A stretch of 64,000 bases of DNA. Source: Tamarix chinensis (lineage: Eukaryota > Streptophyta > Magnoliopsida > Caryophyllales > Tamaricaceae). The notes beneath the pieces are model-generated. The model saw nothing but the letters and a program-made list of their open reading frames with translations. It did not search any database and was not told where the DNA came from. Shown here in pieces: positions 12,111 to 23,316 of the stretch. The first letter of the stretch is position 1, and the number at the start of each line of letters is the position of its first letter. Where the stretch lies: positions 49,254,244 through 49,318,243 of the forward strand of contig CM060177.1 in the NCBI GenBank assembly GCA_030549775.1, given 5' to 3'. The translations under genes and the position numbers were made by a program.

Positions 12111-13959
12111 TAAGGTAACAGACGCACTAAGGCCAACATACAAAAAGACACATGACATAGCATACATAGCATAATTACATAGACAGCATGCGATAACACA
12201 GATAAACAATACCGTCTATGGACCAGATAACTTATTCTTTAGATCTTTGATAAATATAGTCGATTCACATCATAGTCTTTATCAATCCATATGAGTGTGG
12301 GAACCCCACTATTATAGCCGGTGGAACGGTCACAAGGGTACATGCCCTACCACTATTTTAGCCAGTGGACTGGTCACTAGGGTAACATACCCTGCCACTA
12401 TTATTTGCCGGTGGACTGGTCTGGCCCCGACTCACAAGGTGTTCCACTGTAATTATTCGTATCTTTCCCATGTCTTATCATTATTATGATTGGTTTGTTG
12501 ATAACAGAATCCCCCACTATTACAGCCAGTGGAAAGATCACGAGGGTAACATACCCTGCCACTATTATTCGTCGGTGGACCGGTCATGTAGGACACCCAA
12601 GCCCTAGCCACTATTATTCTTCGGTGGACTGGTCTGGGTCCAACTCAACATCTTCCTCAGTAAGTGATTAGTGTCTTAACATATCTTATTCGAAAGAATT
12701 TCACCCTTGATATGCATGGCTAACTATATCCGCCCTTATCCTCCCAGGAGGGCCTGTCCCATATCTTGAGACTTCTACACCTCCTAACTCACCTCGATAT
12801 CCTTCCCTTAACCCACTTTCTCACACCGGGAACCCAACTTCTAAGTGTGTGGGTCAGAGCCCACCACCTTACCCTTGGGTTTTCACCAAAAACCCTAATC
12901 TGGGCCTATGTGGCCCTTCCTTCTCTGCCTCCCACAACCCACACTATTTTAACGCCCCACGTGTCATGACCTTCAGACTCAACTCTCTCCTCATACCTCG
13001 CTCCTCCTCGTTTATTTTTTATTATTTTCTTTTTCTTTTTCTACCTTCTCAAATTAGGGTCTCCTCCCCAAACCCTAGTCGAATCCTAGGTACCCTTATA
13101 TTATTCTACGTACTATTTTTCACCTCAAGCCTCCAGACTCCCAAACAAGCCTTCCATTGCCTTCCCCACGTCCCAAAGTAACATTCCATACGTAAGGTTT
13201 GCCCCCATGCGGACCTTAACCTCCCCATGCAAACCCCTTGATCTCTACCATGCCAAACCCAAAGATTTCCATGCAACCCTAGTTCCTCCAATGTAACCTT
13301 AGTTTCTCCCACTCATTCATTTTATTTAATTCCCCTTTCACTCGGCCATTCATGGATCACAGATTGCTTAGGCCATCCTTACCTACGTTAGCCAACTTAC
13401 TTCCCCTTGGTTATCTTACTTTCTCATTTTTCTCTCTCATGCCTCCATCCCACAACACCACATTAGATAACCTAGCATGCATGTCCTAAGGGCCACATCA
13501 CATCACATCATACTTGCAGCATATTCATATTAGCACATACCAGATAAGAGTATGAGAACATACCTTGGTTCCAAGCTGTGCTACACATAAAAACAGATAA
13601 GATAATAACATATAAAATACAACATATAAATCTTACAAGGCATCCAAGGCAAGTAAAACACGTAACACATAGACGACCGTAGCTACGTCCTTACCTAAAT
13701 CGGCGCCGGGCTTGGAGCACGCTCCTACGCCTCTTGAGGGTTTTGACTCGATTTACCTATAAGAGAAAAATACTAAGGGTTAATCTCCCTCTACCGGAAT
13801 TACCATAATTTTCTTATCTTACCCCTATCATGGCCTAATACTAAGGCTAATATTAATAATAGTAGTTTATAATTACAAGGTAGGGTATTATTATTCTCAA
13901 GATAGTTAAACGAATCACCACTAATCAAAGTAAGTCTTAGTAATATTCATAGTATTAAA

Positions 13960-14228
13960 GTAAGGGTTTTAATATTACTAATAACAATATTATTAATAAT
14001 ACTAATAATAATAAAAAGAATACTAATAAGAATAAGAATACTACTAATAATAATAATGGTTATAATGATAATAATAATAATAATAGTAATAATAATAATA
14101 ATAATAATTGAAATCATAGTAGTATTAGTAATAATAATAATAATAATAATAACAACAACAACCATAATCATGATAATAATAATAATAATGATAATTATAA
14201 TAATAATAATAATAATAGTAATAATACA

Positions 14229-14259
<31 letters not shown>

Positions 14260-14340
14260 GAAATAATAACAATGATAATAATAGTTAGAATAATAAACAT
14301 AATAATACTAATACTAATAATAATAATAGTAATGATAATG

Positions 14341-14385
<45 letters not shown>

Positions 14386-14600
14386 GTAATAGTAATAATA
14401 ATAATAATAATACTAACACAACAAGGCTTTAGTCTTAATTAATACCATCAATTAGAAATTCTCCGGGATAAACGTTAGGACCTGATGGCAATAATAGCAG
14501 TAGTAACAATAGTAATAATAATAATAGTAAAAATAGTAATAATAATGATAATGATAATGATAATAATAATCATAATAACACTAATAATAATAGTTAATAA
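13960..14600. repeat. Long (AAT)n-type trinucleotide tract inside the LTR
   Basis: Several hundred bases of interrupted AAT/AAC/GAT triplets. The same tract occupies the matching position in the LTR copies at 38040-38400 and 35430-35636/39886-40260, so it belongs to the LTR. Confidence 0.9.
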
Positions 14601-16136
14601 TATTAATAATTATTAACACTTTTAATAAACAGGGTTTAGGGGTTAAGGAGTTGGGAGACAACCTAGGCTAGGTGGTGGAGCCAGCGACGGTGCGGCGGCG
14701 GCGGCGGTGGAGGAAGGAAAAAGTGGAGAGGTAGATGTGGAGGCTAGGGGAGAGGGAAGTAGGGGAAAATGGAGGTGTGGGTTGGTAGGGCTAGATTCCC
14801 TGGTTGTTTTGGGAGGTAGAGGCGGTGTTGTAGGTGGCGAAATCGGCGGCGCGAAGGGCAGCACGAGGTCGAAGGGCGTTGTTTGGGAAGGCAATTTTGC
14901 ACGGCCGAGGTGGCTCGTGCAGGGCAGGGCAAGGAAGGCTAGTGGTTGGGTTGTGTAGAGGGCAGTGTAGGGAGCGTTTTGGTGGTCGGAGTAGGCGGCG
15001 AAGATTGCAGACGGCGGAGGAATAGCTGGCTAAATAGGTGGTGGCGCGCGGGGTCGGTTTTCTGGGCTGCCAAATTTCAAACCCGATTATGGCAGCCTTC
15101 GGGGCTATTTATAGGCCAATCGGGAAGGGAAAACGACAAGGATGAGTGGCAGAGTAGGGGGCAAGGTTATGGCTCTCTGTCCGGTGAGAATGGATGGCGC
15201 AGGTATGCGTGTGCAAACCATGAGTTGTCGGGGAGAGAGAGAGATGGCGTGTGGGAGAAGGGAGGGATGGCCCTGTCAAAATGGCAGTGAAGTCCGTGGG
15301 AAGGAGAGGAGAGGAATGGCCGATGTGATTGGTGTGGTTGTTGCAGCTTTTTCCGGCGTCGATTTCGGGCCGTAGGTGCGAAGGTTGAAGATGAAGTGGG
15401 AGAGGCTGGACCGGCGGTCTAGGGGAAAAAAGGAAAGAAAAGAAAGGGCTGAACCGGCCGGGAGAGGGGGAGGGAGTGTCGCGGGGAGCTGGGCAGCGCA
15501 AGGGGAAGGGGTGAGGTTGGGCCAACGGGCCGGCCCAGGTCGGGGGAAAAAAGAGAGAAAAAGGAAGAGGAGGAAAGGAAGGAAAAGGAAAAAAAGAGAG
15601 GGAAAAAAGGGAAAAAAGAAAAAGGGAAAAGGAAGGAAATTGTGGATTAGCTTAATCAATATATTTTGGGTAATTTGGGATATTTAATAAAATATAAATA
15701 TTAAAATAATAATTAAATTCTATTTTTAGGTTAATTTAGGAATTTTGAAAGAATTTTCTTAAATTCCATTTTAATCAGCAAAATACTCTAATTTTCTCCA
15801 ATTAAATTATTTATAAAGTTTATATTAATTTGAAAATATTTTATCCTTCTTACTTTAAATAAAATAATTTATTTAATTAATTTCTAAAATAAAATCTTTA
15901 ATTAGCTTAAAATACCAAAATTCCTCCTATTTAAAACACTTATAAATTTCTTCTTGATTTGTCCTAATTAATTTCCTTTTATTTTAATAAAAGTAAATCA
16001 TTTAATTAATTTTTAAAATAAAATCTTATTTAATAATAAATAATAAAATTAGAATTTTTGGGGCATTTCATTTTATCAACAAGAAATTAAACTTTCAACA
16101 ACAAATGATATCAAAATGCATACATATATTCATAGT

Positions 16137-16300
16137 TTTTCTTTTTGATAATTCAAAGGCATCAAGCCATAGAGAAGGAGAAACCCAACCTACAAAAAAG
16201 CATAACAAAGGTGGTGAACCCACACCATACAGGCAAGAACAAACCTGAGACCAAGCTAAATACATGCATGTATATATTTATAATGAAAGAAGATGAGTAC
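16137..16300 (-). mobile_element. Probable 3' tail of a LINE
   Basis: On the minus strand a 3'-UTR-like stretch ends in TGCCTTTGAATTATCAAAAA just before an A-rich end (T-rich on plus at 16137-16146). This resembles plant L1-type 3' ends, as does the LINE tail at 19960-19978 (ATCAATTATCAAAAAAAAA). No coding part remains. Confidence 0.4.
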
Positions 16301-18059
16301 TGAGGGACACTAGTTTTCCTATCGAGCTAAGAGAGAATAGGCCGGCGTGAGAAGAGCAGCGTCAAAGCAATTGAAGAACGGTGGCGACGGATCAAGAGAG
16401 AGCAAGAGGAGGAGGATGAGTCGATGAGAGCAACAAAGCAACGTTAAGTTTTCTGCTATTATGCATCAAGTTGAGAGTCGCTTAAAGGAGGAAGAGGAGG
16501 GTCGTCAACCACCCATGTTAAGAGATGTCTACCATCAGAGCAACGGCAACAAGCTACCGTGAGAGCAAGAAAGAGTATGACAATCTAAAATGAAATAAAT
16601 AGAGCAAAGAGGAAGGAAACAACGGGAGACTTTATTCTTCTTCTTTTTTTTGGAGTTTTGATAGCGGTTATATTCTAAACAAAACTCCAAAAAAATTCAT
16701 CAACATGTTTAGATAATGGTTATAAGAAAAACAGTTATTAAATTTAAGATATATTTTTTGACATTTTAATAATGGCTTTAGTATAGAATAGTTATTAAAA
16801 TTTGTTATGCATTACCACACATATATTTCCACCCATTTATCAACTCTTTCCGACAAACCGACATTTATACGATGTTATTAAATGACTACTCCGTAGCACC
16901 GATACATACACACTCAATCTAACTTTGGATGGTATAAGAAAATTATTATAAGTAGAGAGGGAAAGAACGAAAAAAAAAATTGACTTCAACATTTTTGTAG
17001 ATACACTCCATCTAACATGGACGGACTCTTTTTTGTATTCAATCTTTGCGTTGCAATAAGATCGACAACTAACTTGGACGGTCAGTCTTTGTATTCAATC
17101 TTTCCATTATGATAAAGCTAGCCAACAGTCCCTTTTTGTCAACATGGCATCACTCCCATATCATACAAGACTTTTCTGTTTCGAGCAAATTGTCCAGGTC
17201 TAGGCCTCCTTTACAGCAACTCTTACACATACGTCGGTCTTTTACCCCCAGCTGGAAAGACCTCCAACATGGCGAATGATCGACGTGGAAATGGCCGCCT
17301 GCTTCTTCCACTAAATCTCGCTGATTGATTAGTATTAGCCAGCATGTCATTTCTTAAGGGGCAAGAAGGTATCAAAATGCATTCAGCTGCAATACAAATA
17401 ACTATATGAAGGTCTACAACTGGCAGCCAACATCGCTCATCCTCGTTGCTTTTATATGGGAAAGAAAGATAGTATTATATAAAGCTACGTTAAAGAAAGA
17501 TTATATGTAAAGTCGGTTTCACAAAAATGAAGATAAAAGGACGCGGTAGATTGCTAGTATTCGCTAGGTATAACTTTCGTTCATCAAACGATTAAGCGGC
17601 TAATTACAAATTATTTATAAAGTTCAGGGATAATTAATGCTAACTTTAAACATTAAAGAGGGGGAAGCGAAACTTTAAAGAATCTACGATCTATCAAAAA
17701 CAAAGATGAGTAAATTATTAATGCAAAGCATGATATTATACATAAGAGAATTATACTTAACTGAGTCAAGAGTCCGGACTAAAAAACGATGAGGCCCATC
17801 GATATATATATTGGTGTAAAAATGAAGAGTCGATTGCATACAACCGAATCGAATCATCAGGATTGTTGTTGCTGCTGCATTTGATTAAAACGGCATGGCA
17901 CGTCCTAAAAGTACGGGCATGATCAGCTTGTTCGTTCATCTGGATAAATAAAACCACATAAAAGAAAATAATTAATGGTCCAGACTTAATTGTAAATATA
18001 TAGCGGGTCATATCTAATAAAAATTACCTTTTATGGTGAAAATTTAGAACTAACTTAGT
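16300..18059. other. Intergenic stretch, no gene recognised
   Basis: Mixed composition, with a purine-rich patch at 16325-16600 and AT-rich DNA after it. Frames at 17150-17350 and 17766-18011 (both -) lack any domain I recognise. I found no TE motif or tandem repeat. Confidence 0.4.
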
Positions 18060-18065
18060 TTTATG

Positions 18066-18600
18066 GGATGGTTAATGCAGTTTCTACTACCTAATATTGG
18101 TAGTTTCTACCGATTGTCGTGGATAATTTTTTAACTTAAAACATAAATATCTAATATTTACAAAAATACTACCACCTTTTTTTTCGTACTAAAATACTAT
18201 AATTTTCTCAGAGACTTGTGATAGTTTCTTCCACCCACTAGAGTTAGTTTTCCTTATCGACTATGGACAATTTCTTAACCCGAAATATAAATATCTAATA
18301 TTTATAAAAATGTCATCGTTTTTTTCTTCTAACACCCAAATACTATAGTTTTCTAAAAGACTTATAGTATTTTCTTCCACTTATTGAGAGTAGTTTCCAC
18401 CACCTATTAGAAGTAGTTTTCAAACCTGAAAACATAAATGCACAGTATTTACAAAAATGCCGTAGCCTTTTTTTTCTAATACTTAAATACTATAGTTTCT
18501 TAAGCTACTTATAACAATTTTCTCTAGGTATTAAGAATAGTTTCCATCACCTATTGTAGGTAGTTTCTTCAACTAAGAGTGTTAGTTCTCAATTCTCATT
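18066..18600. repeat. Tandem repeat, about 145-bp period, about 3.5 diverged copies
   Basis: The block ATAAATATCTAATATTTAYA followed by AAAATG/AAAATAC and a T-run recurs at about 18141, 18286 and 18431 (spacing ~145-147). Each unit also carries ACTATAGTTTTCT-like and TAGTTTCYACCACCTATT-like blocks. Noncoding. Confidence 0.8.
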
Positions 18601-18654
18601 GAGAGAGTTAGTTTTCATTGCATATTCCCTAACATATATGTATGTACATATGTG

Positions 18655-19385
18655 TGTGTGGAGAAAATGAAACGAACGAATGATGGTAGATACTATAGTT
18701 GTTAGGTTAGTTGATGAATTACCTATAATGTGTTGTGTAATTCAATATTAGTGCAGATTGAAGACAACTGAATTTAGGAAACATCATAAATAACATGCGA
18801 TTCTGGCCTAGCCATAAGTGCGTTTCCAAATTCAAGCAGACCGTGCAAGTGTGTTGCCTCATACTACTCCGAATCTGGTCATTTTTTTCTACTAAATTTT
18901 TTTCTCATATTAGCTCATACATTGTGTTGAGTCCAAGGTTGTAAATGAGCCGAGCCACGTCAAGGTGGACTTGGACTTGATTCATTTAATAAACATATCT
19001 AAAAGTTAAATTGAGCCTTTAACGAGCTGAGTAGAACCAACTCATGAGCTTTTATGGCAAGCGGGCTGAGCTCATGATCTTTTACACTGTAAACGAGCTT
19101 GAATCCAAATTTTTCATGTTTAAGCTTGGCTTATTTATTAAAGAAGTAGAACTCAAATCTTAATTTTTGACTTCTTTACCTAAATAAATAAGCAAGAGCC
19201 AAAAAAAAAACTCGCGAGTTATTTATGGCCCAAGTTGAGTCATATGTGTATTCCTTATCATAGTCATAAAAGTCTGCCTCACCCCCACCCCTCGGTTGCT
19301 TGGAAAAGCTTTGGTGGACGGTACTCTGGTCAGGTTAATTTGATGCATTCTATCGTACGGCTGATGACTAAGCAAAGAGGAGGCT
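18655..19385 (+). repeat. Duplicated intergenic segment, copy B
   Basis: Paralogous to 3835-3945 plus 6165-6510 and collinear with both. It lacks the ~2.2-kb insert of copy A, and it has gained the MITE at 18934-19233, which copy A lacks. Confidence 0.55.
18934..19233. mobile_element. hAT-type MITE, 8-bp TSD GTTGAGTC
   Basis: A 300-bp insertion flanked by GTTGAGTC at 18926-18933 and 19234-19241. The ends are imperfect inverted repeats (TTGTAAATGAGCCGAG on the left; CCATAAATAACTCGCGAG reading inward from the right). The GAGC-rich ends and 8-bp duplication fit hAT MITEs. The paralogous segment at 6364-6371 is an empty site, confirming it as an insertion. Confidence 0.8.
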
Positions 19386-19489
19386 GGGGATAGAAATTAG
19401 GAAGGAATGGATGAATGGATCAAAATGCGAACTATATACCTGACTAAGTATGCCGTTTTTAATTTCGACAGGTAATAAATGGTCGGCGT

Positions 19490-19978
19490 GTTAGGATGCA
19501 TATGTACTACTATTACAGACAAAACTTCTTTTGTTTCCTGAAAGCACATTGTACTGTGACAGGAAAGATATGGTATGAGATCTGCGAATGGATAGGGCAC
19601 TATTGGGTGATACCCGAGTCAGTGGAGGACAATGCTAGAGCTTGGCTCGGAACGTCATGCAAAGGATTGAGAGGAGAGATTTGGAAGGCGGCATTCTTCG
19701 CAATTTTGGGTACGATTTGGGAATCCAGGAACAGAAAAGTTTTTGAAAAGGTTGAAATGAGCAGAGGATGGATGATAATGCTTATAAAGATGCGGATCGG
19801 GTTCTGGATCAAAAATGGCAGACAAGACTTTCCATATCGAGCGGAGGAGGTGACCAATAATATTCAAGCGCTGATACCATAGGAGTCTCTCGACATCATA
19901 GGAGGTCTACTAATGGCTTTTATTATTGTGTTTAAGTCTTGTGCTTATCTGGTGTAACATCAATTATCAAAAAAAAAG
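19490..19978 (+). pseudogene. LINE (L1-type) 3' end with zf-RVT domain and poly-A
   Basis: The frame at 19496-19882 contains a zf-RVT region (reverse transcriptase zinc-binding): a decayed FFCFLKAHCTVTGKIWYEIC, then AFFAILGTIWESRNRKVFEK, the usual I-W-x-x-R-N-x-x-x-F block near the end of plant LINE ORF2. It ends at the TAG at 19880, followed by a ~90-bp 3' UTR and an A-run at 19969-19978. The 5' end is truncated, as is common for LINE insertions, and only the last ~125 residues remain. Confidence 0.8.
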
Positions 19979-19979
19979 A

Positions 19980-20740
19980 TTCTATACCATCTCTTGGACA
20001 CGGCCATGAGGGATAAAAAAATAGTCGGTTTGGCGGGATAAAAAATAGTTTATAAGCCAACTTTTAACTTCTTATATATATATATATATGATTTGGAAAG
20101 TAGTTGTTTACTAACTTTTTAACTAATATATTTTAAAAGATAGTTCAGGCAGCTTATAAGCTTTCGGTTACATTTTAAGTCAGTTTTATTACACATACTC
20201 TATCCAACTCGCGTGCATAAATAAGAACCGCTGTAGTAAAGGCAGAGAGAGGCAGTTTTGGGAAGGAAAGGCGCCTGACCTGACCTCATATCAGACAGAA
20301 AAGGGTTGGTGGGGGAAGGGATGAGATATGGATCCATCAAGATAAGAAATTGATCATCTGGCACTACTAACACACTGTCATTAAAGCTCATCGATCTGGG
20401 TTGGAAGATGACGCAATTGCTTCTTTGATCAATTAATTAATTGAATGATAATTCTATGACGAAACAAACTACTGGAGTGGTGACTTCTTTTGACCAATAC
20501 TCTTATGAGAAAAGGATACTTACCAGTAGTGTGGAATTAGTAGGTCCTTTGCCTTTAAACCATCACAACCCGACAATAGGGGGGAGAGCAACATGATTGT
20601 AAGTTTGTAACCCCCTCCCCCCCCCCCAAAAAAAAAAAATAATTCACCTATTCAGTGATTGAGGACGGAATTGACGTTTCCCGTTCACCTAGGTGTCGCT
20701 GTATTTCAAACAATATATTATAGGAGTGTATTGTTTCTTC
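19980..20740. other. Intergenic, upstream of the GEM-like gene
   Basis: Contains (TA)n at about 20073-20090 and a C-run/A-run at about 20610-20640. No gene is recognised; the 63-codon minus frame at 20200-20391 has no support. Confidence 0.4.
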
Positions 20741-20852
20741 GACTGTGTGTAGCCTATATAATACTAATAATAAAGTAAGAGTGCCACCTGAAATTCCTCC
20801 CAGAAAAGAGTCCATCAGCAGCCTCACCTTTACTTCCTTTTATGGTCTTATT

Positions 20853-20860
20853 ATATATAA
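20853..20860 (+). promoter_or_regulatory. TATA box of the GEM-like gene
   Basis: ATATATAA in an otherwise pyrimidine-rich promoter, about 180 bp before the ATG at 21036. This leaves a CT-rich 5' leader of about 150 bases. Confidence 0.6.
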
Positions 20861-21035
20861 CCCCGTTTTCCCATACCACCTGCTTTACCAATCCATCAAC
20901 CATTACTCCCTTCTTCCTCTTCCTCTCCCCAAATTTCCTGGTCATCTATAGAAGCATACCTATCCCGTACTTTCCTTGGCCAGCAGATCAACAGAAAGAT
21001 TACATACATTCATACAATTTCATCAAAGATCGGAT

Positions 21036-21557
21036 ATGATGTCGTCAGGTTCGACAAACAATGCAGCCATAAAGAAAACAAGTGCTGCAGCCAACAAGAA
21101 ACATTCCGTGCTCGGGAAACTAGCACACGGCATAAAAGGAATCAAGGAGCTTACCGCAGGATCGAAATTACTGAGAAGAGCTACTACCACAACCGGGGGA
21201 GGAGCAGAAAAGGCCTTCAAAAGAAAGTTCCATGTTAGGCAAGGTGAAGAGCTAGCCAAGGCTTGTGAAGGCCATCTTTGGACTACAGCAGGTCCTATTT
21301 CTGGCTTCCTGTTCGTCTCTTCGGACAAGCTGGCTTTCTGCAGTCTCAAGGCATTAAGGCTCTCACCAACCGCTGGTGGAGATGACCAATCCAACAGATT
21401 TCATTATAAGGTGGTGGTTCCATTGAATAAAATCAAAGCAATTAATCGAGGTCTGAATCGAAACAGTACGATGAAGAAGCCTTCATGGGATAAGTACCTA
21501 CATGTAGTCACCAAGGACCAATTTGAATTCTGGTTCTTGGAATCATCTTCCTACTAG
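21036..21557 (+). CDS. GRAM-domain GEM-like (GLABRA2 expression modulator-like) protein
   Basis: An intact 173-residue frame starting at ATG 21036 (a second ATG is at 21039) and ending with TAG at 21555-21557. It has a basic, Ser/Ala-rich N-terminus (1-25), then LGKLAHGIKGIKELTAGSKL, and from about residue 60 a GRAM domain: AFKRKFHVRQGEELAKACEG, LWTTAGPISGFLFVSSDKLA, FHYKVVVPLNKIKAINRG and KYLHVVTKDQFEFWFL. GRAM domains of GEM-like proteins bind lipid or protein partners; members are often linked to hormone and stress responses in plants. Relatives usually continue after the EFWF motif with a short helix (about 15-20 more residues). Here a stop follows SSSY, so the C-terminus is slightly short. 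The frame is open upstream to 20976 but has no ATG there. It is the only non-histone host gene I can support, and it has a TATA box and an unbroken frame. Confidence 0.88.
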   Translation: MMSSGSTNNAAIKKTSAAANKKHSVLGKLAHGIKGIKELTAGSKLLRRATTTTGGGAEKAFKRKFHVRQGEELAKACEGHLWTTAGPISGFLFVSSDKLAFCSLKALRLSPTAGGDDQSNRFHYKVVVPLNKIKAINRGLNRNSTMKKPSWDKYLHVVTKDQFEFWFLESSSY

Positions 21558-22250
21558 TCAATTAACTTTTTTTTTGGGAAAAAAAAACATTATTAGAAAT
21601 TCAGGTTAGTCGAAACGAGTCACAACCTGTGATTTAATAATGTAAATTATTTATATATCTTATCAATTCGGCTGTACGAAGGAAAGGATTGGACCGATGA
21701 TTTAAGATGATGTATGTTCATGTATGTCGGTATTTATAATGGAACAGAGAATTGAGGTTTTCTAACAGAAAACGTATTACCGAGTTAAGGAATTGTTCAT
21801 TTATGCAAGACAGCAGAACCCATACGCTGGCACCTGGTATGAACAATTCGTCAAATTGCGTAATCCTATGAAATGGATGTGCAAGCTAGGTACGTGATAA
21901 GGGCGGGAACGTAGAGAAGACGGGGGAAGACGAGAGATTTTATACATACTTTGTATGAACAACCTGTGCAAGTGTGCTTTCTTCTATTGGCATATATACA
22001 ATGAAATCATTCTTCTCTTCAACGTTTCTATATTTACGGCAAAAAAGTTATGATCGCATTTTTTGTATCAGATCGCTGTTTACAAATTCCATTATTTGAA
22101 TTTTTCCTGTGTGGCGTCAGGCGTGAGCCTATGCGAGTCAAAATAAGAGAGCGAAAAATTCAACGGATGGTACAGGAAGGCCAGTGAACAGAGACCTGAG
22201 AAACCAATCGATGAAAATAACCAACAGCAGACACCGAAACAAACATATGC
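21558..22250. other. 3' flank of the GEM-like gene and intergenic DNA
   Basis: Starts with T- and A-runs just after the stop codon (21565-21590) and is then AT-rich without a gene. It lies between the convergent GEM-like and H4 genes. Confidence 0.5.
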
Positions 22251-22485
22251 ACATTATCGAATCCAACCAAATCAAACAAGAGGCGTCGACATCCTTTCAA
22301 ATAGAATTCGATTGCATACTATCGCCATGGATACAGGCTCAAGATTCATATCCAGATCTGGGACTACAATATGAGCTTTCGCAAGAACCAGAAGTTCAAG
22401 CAGCTTACAGCCCGAACAAGGAACATAAACAGATACGAATCTGAGATAATGACCTCATCAAAATTAAACTAACAAGCAAGGCTAA
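22250..22485 (-). other. H4 3' UTR/downstream region, conserved with the second H4 locus
   Basis: In reverse complement it carries CCCAGATCTGGATATGAATC and then CCATGGCGATAGTAT, matching 55853-55900 downstream of the other H4 gene (CCCAGATCTGGATATGGATC; CCATGGCGATTGTAT). The plus-strand frame at 22184-22444 is antisense to this conserved 3' region and is not a gene. Confidence 0.7.
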
Positions 22486-22884
<399 letters not shown>

Positions 22885-22905
22885 CTAGTCGGGATGCTTG
22901 GGGTG

Positions 22906-22916
22906 TTTTATATACA
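22906..22916 (-). promoter_or_regulatory. TATA box of the minus-strand H4 gene
   Basis: TGTATATAAAA in the gene's orientation, ~110 bp upstream of the ATG. The second H4 gene has the same motif (CTGTATATAAAACCC) about 115 bp before its ATG. Confidence 0.8.
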
Positions 22917-22976
22917 GAGTGCAAGCCTGGGATGGGAGTGCCGGGTTTGGAAATTTTAGAGTGAATTTTGTAAGCT

Positions 22977-23063
22977 TCCCGCCTGCTCTTTGTTTCATTC
23001 TGCCTACTATAATTTGGACCGTACGATGCAATGTTATCGGATGGTCAGGAACCACGATCCGTG
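22977..23063 (-). promoter_or_regulatory. H4 promoter: E2F-like site and octamer-like site
   Basis: In the gene's orientation, GGCGGGAA (reverse of 22977-22984) fits the E2F consensus, and CACGGATC (reverse of 23056-23063) is one base from the plant histone octamer CGCGGATC. Both are kept in the other H4 promoter. CGCGGATT also lies on the plus strand at 23137-23144. Confidence 0.6.
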
Positions 23064-23149
23064 TTGTTCCGCTTTATGTAATCTCGGGCGTTGCTTTCTT
23101 TCATCCAACGCTCCTTGTTATCTAACTACGGGGACACGCGGATTGCCAA

Positions 23150-23283
23150 ATGTCCGATTGCAGTAAGTCTTTTTGTTAATTTTGTTTGCCATTTTTCTTT
23201 TCAGTGAATTTAGTAGATCTACATGTCCATGTAAATAATAGTCATCTACACGTCCATTTTTTCATCTCCAACAATGATTTTTA

Positions 23284-23316
<33 letters not shown>

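Larger units (their letters stand above)
11575..16070 (-). mobile_element. Family-1 solo LTR, 4.5 kb, TSD TTTTA
   Basis: Complete element bounded by TG (11575) and CA (16070), with the target duplication TTTTA at 11570-11574 and 16071-16075. The plus strand reads TGTAACACCCCCAAATTTAC...GGGGCATTTCA. TATA orientation and similarity to the gypsy LTR at 48845-51661 show that the sense strand is minus. In sense order: U3 (16070-15116), TATA motif CCTATAAATAG (reverse of 15105-15115), a C-rich block (15100-14640), a (TAA)n-type tract (14600-13960), CCGGTGG repeats (12640-12300) and the hairpin cassette (12110-12053). There is no internal retroelement domain, so it is a solo LTR. Long frames in the GC-rich and (TAA)n parts are composition artefacts. 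Confidence 0.9.

Noticed and set aside
13947..14442. Long poly-Ile/Asn/Thr/Met open frames on both strands
   Set aside because: They are translations of the (TAA)n-type tract in the LTR; every frame stays open because the triplets used lack stops in those phases.
14643..15687. Cluster of Pro/Ser/Arg-rich frames (up to 138 codons)
   Set aside because: GC-rich LTR leader sequence; frames overlap on both strands and are not conserved between the LTR copies at 14.6, 34.9 and 38.5 kb.
20976..21035. 20-residue N-terminal extension of the GEM-like protein
   Set aside because: The frame is open but its first codon is TTG; the first ATG in frame is at 21036, a normal distance downstream of the TATA box.
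22184..22444. 86-codon frame beside H4
   Set aside because: Antisense to the conserved H4 3' UTR; the conservation there is not codon-like.
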